From Flabesymbios commensalis (lineage: Eukaryota; Annelida; Polychaeta; Terebellida; Flabelligeridae), in contig OZ024909.1 of NCBI GenBank assembly GCA_964017125.1, positions 74,387,650-74,451,649 of the forward strand: a stretch of 64,000 bases of DNA, written 5' to 3'. The notes under the pieces are model-generated. The model was not told the origin of the DNA. It saw only the letters and a program-made list of their open reading frames with translations, and did no database searches. The first letter of the stretch is position 1, and every line of letters starts with the position of its first letter. Shown piece by piece: positions 53,974 to 64,000 of this stretch. The translations under genes were made by a program, and so were the position numbers.

Positions 53974-54347
53974 CAATAACCGTGGTGAATGAATTTCGCC
54001 GATTTCTCCATAAATTCGTAACCAATTTCCATGAAATTTTACACACACTATTTTCCATTCATGTTATGACTACACTGAAAGTTTCGCGAAGTTTTGGTAA
54101 GTATTTAAGAAGTTAGACCACTTGACATGTGGTAAATAAATAAAAATGTTGCCCTCTATAAACACATTAGCTTTGTCTCAAAATTTTATTACATGTCAAA
54201 TGGTCTAACTTTTACAATACTTATCAAAACTTTGCAAAATTTTCAGGGTGGTCACGAGATGAATGGATTTAGTTTGTGAAAGATTTTATGAAAATTGGTT
54301 GAGAATTGACTGAGAAATCCGCGAAATTCATTAATCTTGGTTGATGA
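53974..54347. mobile_element. Foldback element, about 370 bp
   Basis: Left GGTGAATGAATTTCGCCGAT then TTCTCCATAAATTCGTAACC pairs with right GGTTGAGAATTGACTGAGAA then ATCCGCGAAATTCATTAATC. Inner TTTTGGTAAGTATTTAAGAA then GTTAGACCACTTGACATGT pairs with ACATGTCAAATGGTCTAACT then TTTACAATACTTATCAAAA. Non-coding. Confidence 0.85.
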
Positions 54348-54435
54348 ATTTTGTTCAGTATCGCATAGCAAAATGCTATGTAATTCTGCCTCTATTTGCT
54401 AATCAAATTTGTAATTAATTAGCAAAATATTTATA
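54345..54435. repeat. TTTGATTAGCAAATG repeat, copy 3 (reverse)
   Basis: TTTTGTTCAGTATCGCATAG, CAAAATGCTATGTAATTCTG and TTTGCTAATCAAATTTGTAA are the reverse of 47350-47532. It abuts the foldback element. Confidence 0.75.
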
Positions 54436-55160
54436 GCGAGCGGAAAGAAGGGCCCCAGCTCACGGGAGCGAGCTCTTACAGCAACGCGTGTGGTCAGAGT
54501 TCACTAGCAAAATTAGATTTGATTTTCAGCCCTTACGGACACAGTGTTATGACTGATATTTCGTGGTCCAACATGCCTCTGATCATGTTCATGGGCGCTG
54601 ACATCTTGTTTGTTTATTTTCTGTTCAGATGTCAAAGTTCAGCTTGGCCACATACTAAGACAGATAATTTCATCGTATTTGTCCCGTTTTTTCGCTCATG
54701 TGATTGTGGTACCACCTAGCGAGGGGGTATAACAATTATTGTGTATTACTATAGCCGCATGAACATTTCCCCCTACGACTCTTCAAATTGTGGGTATTCG
54801 CAGAGTAGTCTATATTTCGGCATTCAGATTTTCATAAGATTCATTTTTCTCTTTTAAACAATGACGATGTAGATAACACTACATTTCTGTAAATAGTAGT
54901 GTACGGTAATCTAACTCAATCAATGTTGCAGGCCCCTATGTTCGTTTGTTTGGTTTAGACTTTAGCACATAAGTGGGCTGCCTGGGCCTTCCGACAATAT
55001 ATGGATTGCTCAACATTCTGCGGCAGGGCCTGCCATTTGATTTGTTCAACATATAATAGGTAGTCTAGCCTACACGTTATCATTACTTTACATTGCCTTA
55101 TTATAGCCTAAATCATTACATAAGCCCCTACTTTAGGTCATAATAATTTCCGCTCCCTTT
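54436..55160. other. No gene seen
   Basis: Short frames only; no domain recognised. Confidence 0.45.
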
Positions 55161-55164
55161 CTAG

Positions 55165-55479
55165 GCATGCTTATTCATATTACATCAATGATAAGGATGT
55201 CTACTCTACAGACTGCTGATCACCAGATGGCGACACAGACTCACACAGTCATCCCAATGTGTTGGAAATGTAAACACTGTCAACGGGAGTACGGCTTTTT
55301 GCTGATGATACCAGGGTATCCAGACAAATTAGGAAGGAAAATGATGCCAGAGAAGTGCAAGACGACTTACATAGCCTCCAGGGGTGGTCAGATATGTTGC
55401 TCCTAAAATTTCATCCGCAGAAATGTAAATTCATGTCAATTGGAAGAAAAAAAAAATTGACCATCGTTACTATATGATG
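55165..55479 (+). mobile_element. LINE (CR1/L2-like) reverse transcriptase fragment, left part
   Basis: The frame ending at 55479 reads VRLFADDTRVSRQIRKENDA then REVQDDLHSLQGWSDMLLLK and FHPQKCKFMSIGR...YYMM. FADD is the catalytic reverse transcriptase box and KCKFMSIGR fits the following conserved block. Further left, YYIND resembles the usual YINDLP segment, with a stop between it and FADD. The fragment is 5'-truncated, and the frame continues exactly at 58691 after the inserted element. Confidence 0.85.
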
Positions 55480-58400
55480 CAGGGGTACAAATTGGCAGTC
55501 GCCCTATTGCCCGTGGGGACTATGATTAAGTAAAGGGCGACAATGCCTTTATAGTTAGCCGTCCTGCTGTCGACAGTAGAATAGGCCCTGAAAAGCTGGC
55601 CAACCATCTACAACACTGGCCGCACATCAAACACTCACTGTGTCGGCGACATCTACAGTCAAATGTTTTAAACTGTGCCTGTGTGGATTTGATAGAGGCC
55701 GGCAAGTCAACACTGGTCATTGAAAGTGATGGTGGATGAACGACGCCAAGATTGGCCAGTGTTGTGTCAGCGTTAGATTGATAGTGTGTGTTGTGGCAGC
55801 ATGGCCTTCTTAGCTGGTCCCTTCGGAGACCTGCCAAATCTCTGTATGATGTATGGAATGATAACGGAGGCAATATTTTTCATTTCATAAGCGGAGAATA
55901 ATAAATGTGTTAGAAAATAGTGTTTTAGATGTGTTATGCAATGTAGAACGTAGCTTATTTATTGAAAACATATATAATGGGTTATTTCAACTTCTAGTTT
56001 TGATAATTAATTTTGGAATGTAAAACCATCACATTTTTTTAGAGCAATAACGACACTCATTTCGTTCCATATCCATGCAGAGAGCACGTGCTATTTCGGA
56101 CCAGCGCGCTCTGCATGTGCCAGTCTATATATAGGAGGGGATTTCCCAGCAAACATGAGATGTTCTCTCAGTGTTGTTTTAATGCTGGGCCACAGTCAGA
56201 CCTACTGGCCCAGTATTAAATCACCATTGGGTCGACTTGTGGTGGGTGGTACACGCACAGGATCAGATCTGGGCTAAACAGTAACGGTACAAAAAATATG
56301 CAGTGATTATACACAAATGGTGTGAATAAACTAACCAGCTAGGCCAATCTCATCTTTTTTATAAATTGTAACTAGAAATTCTAATAGGGTGCAATCCGTG
56401 GCTGGAATATTCAGTTTCAGTCACGTTGAGGCTATCGCTGGCGCTGACCTGCGGGGCATGCATGTGTCCTATGTGTATGGGAGCTAAGGGGCCTTGCAAG
56501 TTAAAAAAATTCCAGACATCCAAAAAAAATTTGAATAGAGCTGACCATATCCACCCACCCACCCAGCGTTGGCGCTGGCTGTTCGCCACGTCACCAAATG
56601 CCAAGATATTTTCCATGTGGCGAAAGATTTGTGATGTCTTTAGCCACAGTGGCGAAGACAAAAACGAGATGCTTCCACAATACTTAAAAATCTTGAACCG
56701 TTTTCGCGTTAACAATCACGGGGAAAACGACTGCATTACCATCGTTTTATCTGACATAAACATGACTTTATTTGATTTTTCAAATTCTCAATCGATCTTG
56801 CTAGCATCTTTCAATTTTGCCGATCTATAAATATAGCAATAATAGCCTATAATATAGACTATATTGAACACAAACTATGCTTGTTTACATTCTCAACAAA
56901 AAACAAAATGGCGGACGACGACAGCGTAGGCCTATTCCTGTGATCTGTCCACTTGATAATATGATGTTGTTTTATACACACTGAATACTGATAATGTGAT
57001 GTTTATAATGTCACTGTATCACAACCTTTGTTGTTATTATGTAACTGCATTCAATAATTTGTGTTTTACATTTTATTACAATCTGACCATTGGAATTGCT
57101 TAATCGCTTTACCTATCATTATCAATGACACTGTGTCAGTGACCTAGCCTATTAGCCTCAACAGACGAAATAACTTGTGGTAGAGCATTCATGAATAAGC
57201 AATCATTCAAATACATTAAGAGCTAGTTTAACACCACGCTGGGACAAAACTCATTTTTGTACAAAACTAAGCGATTAGTCTGGTCGGCCGCTCAACACAT
57301 TCCCTTTGCCTGATACTCCATGAAAGAGGAATGCGAAGTCATCAAGCAAAGTGATTATTTGTCAAGAACAGGAAACGTTTAACACAGGCTGAGATGGTCA
57401 GTGTGAAAAACTGACTCCACACTGCTGCTGCAGTCATGACATCCTTGCCTACCTGGCTACCACTGTTACTTGATTTCTCCAAGCTGGATCTTTTTGTCAA
57501 GACAAGACAAAAAAACCTTTTTTTTTGGGGGGGGGGGAGAGCTTCAATTACATGGTCCTCCAAAATAGGTTAGGTATGGGGGGGACTTTTTTAATTTCAC
57601 GTTAACAAACACCCACCAAATTGCCCCTACAAGGCTGTTCATACAAAAATACACACTCCTAAAAAAAATTGTGAAGGGACGTTCTCTAATAAAATCATTT
57701 TATATCATTTTTTTTAAATTATCATAAAAATCTAGGGTCAGGGATTCAAATGGTCGGTAAACCAAAAATATTGGCTGACAACCCGAAATGTAGGGCATGG
57801 TTGTCCGCTGGATAATTTTTATTTCAAACATAATTTCGAATGCAGCAACCTCCCTAAACTGTCATGCATTTTGATCACCATGATTACAGTTGAATAATAA
57901 AAGAAGTCAAACAAGTTACTATTAATTTGCAAACGTTCGTCAGTTCTTGGAAATTTTCATAAAATTTGTGGTTATTCGCTAAATGAAAACTAAATCATAA
58001 ACTGTTTCAAATTAAGTACTATCTTTCTGTGGTAAATGAAAATCAATAGGACTACCAGACAAGTATCAATTATCATCAATATTTTGGATACTGGGTACAT
58101 GATTACATTGTGGCTACAAGAAAGAAAATGTGGCTGAAACTTTTAGCCACAGTGGCTAAGACATTTTTCATCCTACCGCCAACACTGCCCACCCCCCTAT
58201 CAATTCTTTTTTTGGAAACCAATAATCATCAAAGATTTTAATTTTCGGGGGGGTTTTCCAATTTTTTATTTTCTATCCGAAATGGCCTTGGACCCAGCCA
58301 CCCATTTTAATTTTTTTTTGGCTGTTTGGATTTTTTTTTAACTTTGCGACATCCCTAAGCCTATACCACACACGCAATAAAGCTAATCCTAGGCTAGACT

Positions 58401-58685
58401 ATATATATATATAGAAATTATGTGGACCCGTAAAAAAAAATACAGGTCAGATAACATGAAGTTTACCAGCCCTGTTGTCCGATAAAGATTTTTTTTTCTA
58501 CTTCTAATGCCTGAGTAGGGCCTAACCAAACTTGCTTTCAGCCCCATGTAGCTTATCACTATAGGCTGCGCCTGGTCGAAAAGTGATGTTGAAATTTTTA
58601 CTGGAGTTATCAAACAGGGCCACTAATTTTTTAAAGTAAGTGGCCCTGCTGGCCACCAATGATTTGCCTTGAATTTTTACCCCTG
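55480..58685. mobile_element. 3.2-kb DNA element with CAGGGGTACAAATT ends inserted in the LINE
   Basis: It starts CAGGGGTACAAATTGGCAGT and ends CTTGAATTTTTACCCCTG, giving inverted ends CAGGGGTAMAAATT. TGATG flanks it at 55475-55479 and 58686-58690, a 5-bp target duplication. Subterminal words (GGGCGAC; AGTGGCCCTGCTGGCCACC) resemble those of the element at 60280-61782, and both share an internal TTTCAGTCAC...GGCTRTCGCTGGCGC segment. No full transposase frame is seen; frames of 118 and 134 codons on opposite strands near 56359-56830 resemble nothing known. It contains a nested hairpin MITE at 56145-56250. CAGGG ends recall hAT elements, but 5 bp is not the classic hAT duplication, so the superfamily is open. 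Confidence 0.8.
56145..56250. mobile_element. CCCAGCAAACAC hairpin MITE copy nested in the 3.2-kb element
   Basis: CCCAGCAAACATGAGATGTT at the left; TTTTAATGCTGGGCCACAGT and TGGCCCAGTATTAAATCACC as inner arms; the right tip (ATTGGGTCGACTTGTGGTGG) is diverged. Being inside, it inserted after the 3.2-kb element. Confidence 0.78.
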
Positions 58686-58690
58686 TGATG

Positions 58691-59480
58691 GTTGATAATA
58701 AAAAGATTTATCTTGAGGAAACAACAGCGGAAAAAGACTTAGGGGTAGTGTTCGACCCAAATCTAAATTTCTGACCACATATGGAAGAAATATGCAAAAA
58801 AGCAAATAGAATCATGGGAGTCATAAGGAGAACATACTCTTACTTGACAGAAAAAGAGTTTTGTCTTCTATACAAAGCTTTGGTTAGACCACACCTAGAA
58901 AGTAATAATGCTATATGGGCACCAAGATACAAAAAGGATGACGAACTACTAGAACAGGTTCAAAGGAAAGCAACAAAAAAAATTCCAGGCCTTAGAGATA
59001 TGGAATACTCCCGGCAGATTAAAGCATCTGAAGCTACCAACTCTAGTGTTCCGTAGAATACGTGGAGATATGATAGAAATCTACAAAATAATAAATGTCT
59101 ATGATCCAAAGGTAGCATTCCAACTTATACAATTAAATAAAAATGAGAGCACTAGAGGACACTGTCATGCTAACAGGGACATACGACAAAATTATCTGAT
59201 GCAGCGAGCAGCAACTATGTGGAATTATCTCCCGGAAGCCGTGGTAACAGCGAAAACAACAAACACATTTAAAAATAGACTTGATAAGTACTCGGAAAAC
59301 AATCCACTAAGGTGAGAATACACTGCAGACCATGACTATACTATCAAAAACATAACATATAGTATAGAACATGCCATCAACGAACCGGAACCGGAAGAAG
59401 AGTTTAAAGAAGAGCTGGCCTTTGAGGCGTGAGCCTGCGACCAGAAAATTTCCTAAGCAATCCTAAGCTAACTGAGCCTG
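58691..59480 (+). mobile_element. LINE (CR1/L2-like) reverse transcriptase C-terminal part and 3' end
   Basis: Reads VDNKKIYLEETTAEKDLGVV then FDPNLNF, one stop, then PHMEEICKKANRIMGVIRRT, YSYLTEKEFCLLYKALVRPH and LLEQVQRKATKKIPGLRDME. A frame change near 59020 leads to LKLPTLVFRRIRGDMIEIYK and, further on, MWNYLPEAVV and FKNRLDK, ending at 59315. This is the usual C-terminal text of CR1/L2-group LINE reverse transcriptases (IMGVIRRTFSYL, LVRPHLEYG, VQRRATKLIPG, FRRLRGDMIE). A 3' region follows to about 59480. At least one stop and one frame change in this part make it inactive. Confidence 0.9.
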
Positions 59481-59602
59481 AGAAAATGTGGGTGATATAA
59501 GCCCATTTTCACATGGTTACAAGATAATCATAATGCGTGCATCCATGTTTTTTGATTGGGGGCATAGCCTAGAGTCTCTGTGACCACTTGTTTGTGAATT
59601 TT

Positions 59603-59991
59603 AAAGGGACATGCTCAGGTCTAAAATCATCAAAATATCTGTGCTTTTATTTTACCTTAATAATATGACCATATGATGTAAACATGTCCATAGATTAGAA
59701 ATGCAAAAGTTTTTTAATTTTTGTGCTGCGCATTTAGGCTAGATATAGACGAAATTCCTGATTTTTCATTAATTATTATTGACAACCATGTCAAAAATAA
59801 GAAATACGGGAATTTTGTCTCTATATATCTAGCCTAACTGGTAGTCTAGGCCTAAGTGCGCAGCACAAAAAAACTTTTGCAGTTCTAGTCTATGGACATG
59901 TTTACATCATATGGTCATATTAAGTGGCCAAAATAAAATCACCCGTTTTTTTGATGATTTTAGACCTGGGCCAGGCTGGGCATGTCCCTTT
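59603..59991. mobile_element. Hairpin MITE (AAAGGGACATGC family), complete copy
   Basis: Starts AAAGGGACATGCTCAGGTCT and ends AGACCTGGGCCAGGCTGGGC then ATGTCCCTTT. The arms pair through AAAATCATCAAAA, AATATGACCATATGATGTAA, ACATGTCCATAGA, TTTTTGTGCTGCGCA and CTAGATATAGACGAAATTCC around a short spacer with GACAACCATGTC. It allows the other two copies (1111-1391, 37507-37734) to be recognised as truncated. Confidence 0.92.
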
Positions 59992-60054
59992 GCAGAGCTT
60001 TAATCACTATTAAAACGTGTAATTCAGGCTTCAAAGTCCATTTAGGCCAAACTA

Positions 60055-60140
60055 TAGGTTTTTTTATAGGTTCATTTCATAAAAATATAGGTTTTTATAG
60101 GTTTATTTGACATCAAATTATAGGTTTTTATAGGTTTTCC
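60055..60140. repeat. ATAGGTTTTT short tandem repeat
   Basis: TATAGGTTTTTATAGGTTTA and variants occur five or six times at irregular spacing. Confidence 0.8.
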
Positions 60141-60279
60141 AGTGAAAATAATGTACCCGCCATGTAAAAATTCATATTTTTTACTTTTCCAAAGTCATAT
60201 TTACCGTATTTCACGGAGTATACTACAAACATCTGAATATACAGTATAATACGTAGTGCCAAAAATGCATATCTTTTAT

Positions 60280-61782
60280 CAGGGATGCAAATTCAAATAA
60301 GCCCGGTCGCCCGTGGCGGCAAGAATTATGTAAGGGCGATTGTAAATCAGCATGTCACTAGCCCTGCTGGCGACTAAAAAGTGAGCAACTGAATCAAGTT
60401 TGATGCTGACACACGTGGACATAAAAATCACGTTTACCAATTTGTTAAACAAGCTACTGACCAGTAGGCATACGGCCTGGTCAATCAGCGGTGCGAGGAC
60501 GCGTGTATCGCATGTGACCCGATCTGCGGTAGCCATGACAGCCCACAGCGTCACTTATTGCGTTGTGGTTCCCAACATTCGTTTCACCCGATAAATCACA
60601 GTTCAAAATGGCGCTGATCAAGAAGATCATTTATCTAGTTTGCTGGCATACAAGCATGCTGACAACATTTCATCGCCCAACAAGCTGCGGGTGAATAGAT
60701 GCAGTCTTGAATTATTGCTGATTCTAAAAGACTCATGCATTATTAGCCTGATAAATCAAGCATTAATCTTACATAAAAACGTCCGAAAAAACGTCTTGCA
60801 ATTTTGTGTGAATACAAGCTGTGGCTAATACTCCACTTTCAGTCACACATAGGGCTGTCGCTGGCGCATGTAGGCCCCCTATGTCGGCGCAGAAACGATG
60901 TGAAAATTTGGCATAGGGGTGTTGAGACTTCAGAAGGTCTAACCATGCCAATAGGCCTAACACAAACTAAATTACACCCCCAGAAAAGGCCTAAAATACA
61001 CCTGAGATAACCTTTTTATCCCAGTTATTTTATGCCTTGCTGTGTCATGATGCCATAGAGGCTAGAGGTCCATCGACTTCCATACTTCTTTGTTGATAGG
61101 ACTACATATCAAGTTCAGTTACCTTGAATAGCCCCTACCCCATATGAAAGAAGATATATATTTTTTTCCAAGTACGTGTACGCTTATTTGACATCACTTT
61201 TATGTTTAAAATGACTTGACTTTATTATATTTGCAGAACGGTTTACGTTTTTTTGAGATGGCCCCCTTTTTTCACCGAAGTGTGCAACATGGCCCCTTCT
61301 TTTTCCAAGTTGGAATGAACACTAGTGAGCCAATGTCTGATTAAATTATTTGTCTGTAATAACTATGGATAGCCAGTTAAATCTAAATGAATTATGGAAG
61401 GTGGGGTCGCCACCAGCTAAGAAAATAAAGAAAACTAGAGAAGAAATGCTGGTTCAATAACGTAACTTTATATGAAGATAAACTTAAGGCTGACAGAGAC
61501 ATTTTTAGGTGAGGTGGCTGGACTCTGACCTCACTAGAGCTTAAACAGCTGCAGATTTGCTAATTGAAGCTAAAATGCCCACCTGCTGCTCAGGCTAAGC
61601 CTAAGGAAGATGGGTCAGAAGGGGAAAAACCAGTGATTCAGCCATATCACACATAGTCGGGCAATTTTTTTCATAAAAACATTAAACTAGTAAGGGCGAT
61701 TAAAAAGACATAAGGGCTAGTGGATTTTTAGTTTCACTAGCCCGGCTGGCGAGTGGATAAAAATGACGAATTTTTTCCCCTG
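60280..61782. mobile_element. 1.5-kb DNA element, same family as the 3.2-kb element
   Basis: It starts CAGGGATGCAAATTCAAATA and ends ACGAATTTTTTCCCCTG; TTTAT flanks it at 60275-60279 and 61783-61787, again a 5-bp duplication. Near both ends are GGGCGATT and CACTAGCCC(T/G)GCTGGCGA. Internal TTTCAGTCACACATAGGGCT then GTCGCTGGCGC matches the 3.2-kb element near 56420. Two short frames may be relics of its gene: from 60608 ATGGCGCTGATCAAG, and from 61365 MDSQLNLNELWKVGSPPAKK followed by IKKTREEMLVQ. Neither is a recognisable transposase domain. Probably non-autonomous. Confidence 0.8.
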
Positions 61783-61789
61783 TTTATAC

Positions 61790-63250
61790 AGGTCTGTCCA
61801 TCGTCATTTACCGGGTAATCAGCTTATAGTTATACATGTAGTATGGTCTTTCAAACTTACATAGGCAACAAGACTAACTGTTCGCTGTAATTGGAGCCAT
61901 GTTCAACCAGAGGAAGCTGGAGTGTTTGAATTGGACAAATTATTTATTGCATTTAATGAATTATTCACACAAGTTGAGCTATGGAGGTGAATATATATTA
62001 ATTATAGGAAAAAAATTCAGTACATATAGTTTGACCCGTTATCAGACAAGGTCTACTTTAAATTATGTCGAGCAAAGCGAGAATGGAATTTTTTAAGGGA
62101 TAATGGAGCTGATAAGCTTAAATAATTATTTATTTCAAACTGATTTGAGGACTTAAATTATATTTTTTAAAGCATTTCTTTCTGAAACACAGAGGGTTAT
62201 TTGACAAAAACACATTCCCACAAGGAAAATATAGACTATAGTGGCATTCACATTAAAAATCGCATTTTAGGGGGATCATATGGTGTTACTGATTCGCTAT
62301 TTACGTGGAAAATACTCACAATATTGACCTAAAACTTTGAGTCAGTATAAAACATATGCTCTACCATAACACAACTTATTTTCATTTGATTAGTTTGAAT
62401 AATGCCACAGATGGAAAGGGTTAAAATATTACTTGATATAGTTACGGTCCGCCACTCAACCAAATAAACAAGTTATGTTCACTGCAGCCGTTCACACGTG
62501 TACACGAGGACAAGTCAATTAAGCCTGACGGGTTGAGTAGGTTGTTTTAATTGTTAGGTATGCAGGTGCGCTGTATAATAATCAGGCTCTGTGATCCACT
62601 TAGCCTATTGTGTATGCTAGTACCAGCATGAGCTGATTAGCACCGCCTTGCAGGTGAGGGGTGGCTGGGGCTCCTGAAGAGTGGGTAACATTATCTCCAT
62701 GTGCAATTTGATCGCGCAATTACTTTTCAATTATCAGTTTCAATAGTTGAATGTTGTTGTAAAATAATATTTACTTATTTAGCGTCAATCACAGAATGTA
62801 GGCTATTACTCAATGTGAACATGGTAAATGGGAAGTGAACATAATCATTGATTTCATTTCACTTCCTTTCAAACAATAATTTCATGCCAATATAATGTAA
62901 GGTGCCTTACTTTATTTATTTTTATTATCAAATTTGATATGTTTGTATATAAACATTTTATAGACTTTATTGATTTGATTAGATTTATTATATTATAGGC
63001 TTATGTATAACCGGTAAGCAACAATTAGCAAAATGTTGAACAAGATAAGTGAATAGAATGAAACTATTTTCTACAACGGTGCAATATAGGCTAGGCCTAC
63101 TGGTAATGAAGAATTTCATCATAAACTTAACAAAATAGCTCTACACCGATTGATTTAGGATATCTAGCCTACTTATAGATGTTGAATTCAATAGCTTTTA
63201 TATAAAGATAAAAAAAACACGCCTATTTGGTGATGACGCATGGGCCCTAT
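61790..63250. other. No gene seen
   Basis: AT-rich, short frames only. Confidence 0.5.
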
Positions 63251-63356
63251 CCCAGCAAACATGAGACGTTGCCCAACGATGGTTTACTGTTTGCAACGCT
63301 GGTCCAACGGTAAACCAGCGTTGCAAATTGGTCCAACGTATCATAAGTTTGCTGGG
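63251..63356. mobile_element. CCCAGCAAACAC hairpin MITE copy
   Basis: Bounded by CCCAGCAAACATGAGACGTT and GTATCATAAGTTTGCTGGG. Its centre TTGCAACGCTGGTCCAACGG then TAAACCAGCGTTGCAA forms an additional strong inner stem that other copies lack, so it may be a subfamily. Confidence 0.9.
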
Positions 63357-63457
63357 AATAGGCCTATATATATCGCCAGAAATTCACTTAATAAGTGACC
63401 GACATAGCCTATATAATATAGGTGATTGATTGATGTTGACAATACAAATTATTGGTA

Positions 63458-63652
63458 TATTGTGGCGACAAGCTCATTGGCTAACTCAGGGCACGGGTGT
63501 ATCGGGTTCGAGTCCCGCTGCGGCCGATATCTTTCCTTGGTACACACATGCAGTGACCCAAACTGTTCAAATTCGTGGGATAATGACGACAGAAACGTAT
63601 GTATAACTGATTTGCGCCGCATCAAAAAACTTATAAAGAAATAAAGAAAACA
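63458..63652 (+). mobile_element. tRNA-derived SINE
   Basis: AAGCTCATTGGCTAACTCAG (A-box region) and GGGTTCGAGTCCCGCTGC (perfect B-box core GGTTCGAGTCC) form the head. The body has CCAAACTGTTCAAATTCGTG like the SINE at 5776, and a tail of AAAGAAATAAAGAAAAC. The minus-strand translations of both SINEs share FEQFG, an independent sign that they are related. No clear target duplication was found. Confidence 0.75.
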
Positions 63653-64000
63653 AAATGACCAATATGTCAAAGTTGACATGTAGCCTAAACGGTCAAAAAT
63701 ATATGTATAATGTCTTTGATTTTTGATGACCAAGCATAAATGGATATAAGTCCAATAACTGATGAGCATTATAATCGCACCTCACACGGTTCACTGTACA
63801 CATCCTCTACTGCAGATGAAACAGGGCTATAATTCAGTCACAAAAGGCTGGAAAGCGAAATGGAGAGTAAAGAAATACAAGAGAGCCAAGAAAAGCAGCA
63901 ATTATCATGATTATGAAACGCGAGAGACAAAAATACCAGAGAGCCTGGCCTAAATCATTAAAAGTAATCTCGACCCCAAGGCCTGAAAATGTCCATTAAG
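63653..64000. other. No gene seen
   Basis: A 63-codon K/R-rich frame (63762-63953) resembles nothing known. The window ends without a recognised feature. Confidence 0.4.

Noticed and set aside
56359-56830. Opposite-strand frames of 118 and 134 codons as a host gene
   Set aside because: They lie inside the 3.2-kb inserted element, resemble nothing known, and overlap a segment shared with the related element at 60.9 kb.
63458-63530. Functional tRNA gene
   Set aside because: Good B-box, but the sequence continues into the same SINE body (CCAAACTGTTCAAA) as the 5.8-kb copy.
1-64000. Retrovirus-like, LTR or Polinton-type element
   Set aside because: No protease, integrase, capsid or envelope-like frame and no long direct terminal repeats were recognised; the only reverse transcriptase text is of the LINE type.

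Overview
The window is AT-rich animal genomic DNA. It holds one clear protein-coding gene spread over about 28 kb with ordinary GT-AG introns, and many short repeats, hairpin elements, tRNA-derived SINEs and a LINE fragment. No bacterial-style gene, CRISPR array or rRNA gene is visible. The gene is an invertebrate-type nuclear receptor coactivator 5 (NCOA5) homologue that carries an RS domain and an RRM. Together with the dense palindromic MITEs and the very frequent octamer TAGGCCTA, this suggests a marine invertebrate, possibly an invertebrate deuterostome. The exact phylum cannot be decided from the sequence alone.

Layout. 1-21 kb has no recognisable host gene. It holds a 362-bp tandem duplication split by a 9-bp-TSD insertion, a tRNA-derived SINE at 5.8 kb, a very homogeneous 71-bp satellite at 7.4-8.1 kb, a degenerate 21-bp minisatellite at 8.8-9.4 kb, several foldback elements (10.97, 16.66 and 19.12 kb) and a 143-bp tandem repeat at 13.8 kb. 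21.97-49.70 kb is the NCOA5 homologue on the minus strand. Nine coding exons join with matching phases into a 689-codon frame: RS region, RRM, DPY-rich linker, anticodon-binding-like domain, LXXLL motif and Q/H-rich tail. Its introns hold at least three families of short dispersed inverted repeats and a 1.5-kb tandem array with a two-copy higher-order structure.

49.7-64 kb has no confirmed gene. It holds a cluster of CCCAGCAAACAC hairpin MITEs, two foldback elements, a CR1/L2-like LINE fragment interrupted by a 3.2-kb DNA element with a 5-bp target duplication, a second 1.5-kb element of the same family, a complete 389-bp hairpin MITE and another tRNA-derived SINE.

The most useful results are the phase-consistent gene model, the nested LINE/DNA-element insertion, and the definition of several non-autonomous hairpin families from multiple copies within one window. 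I did not find a convincing new biological system, and no retrovirus-like or other virus-derived element was recognised.
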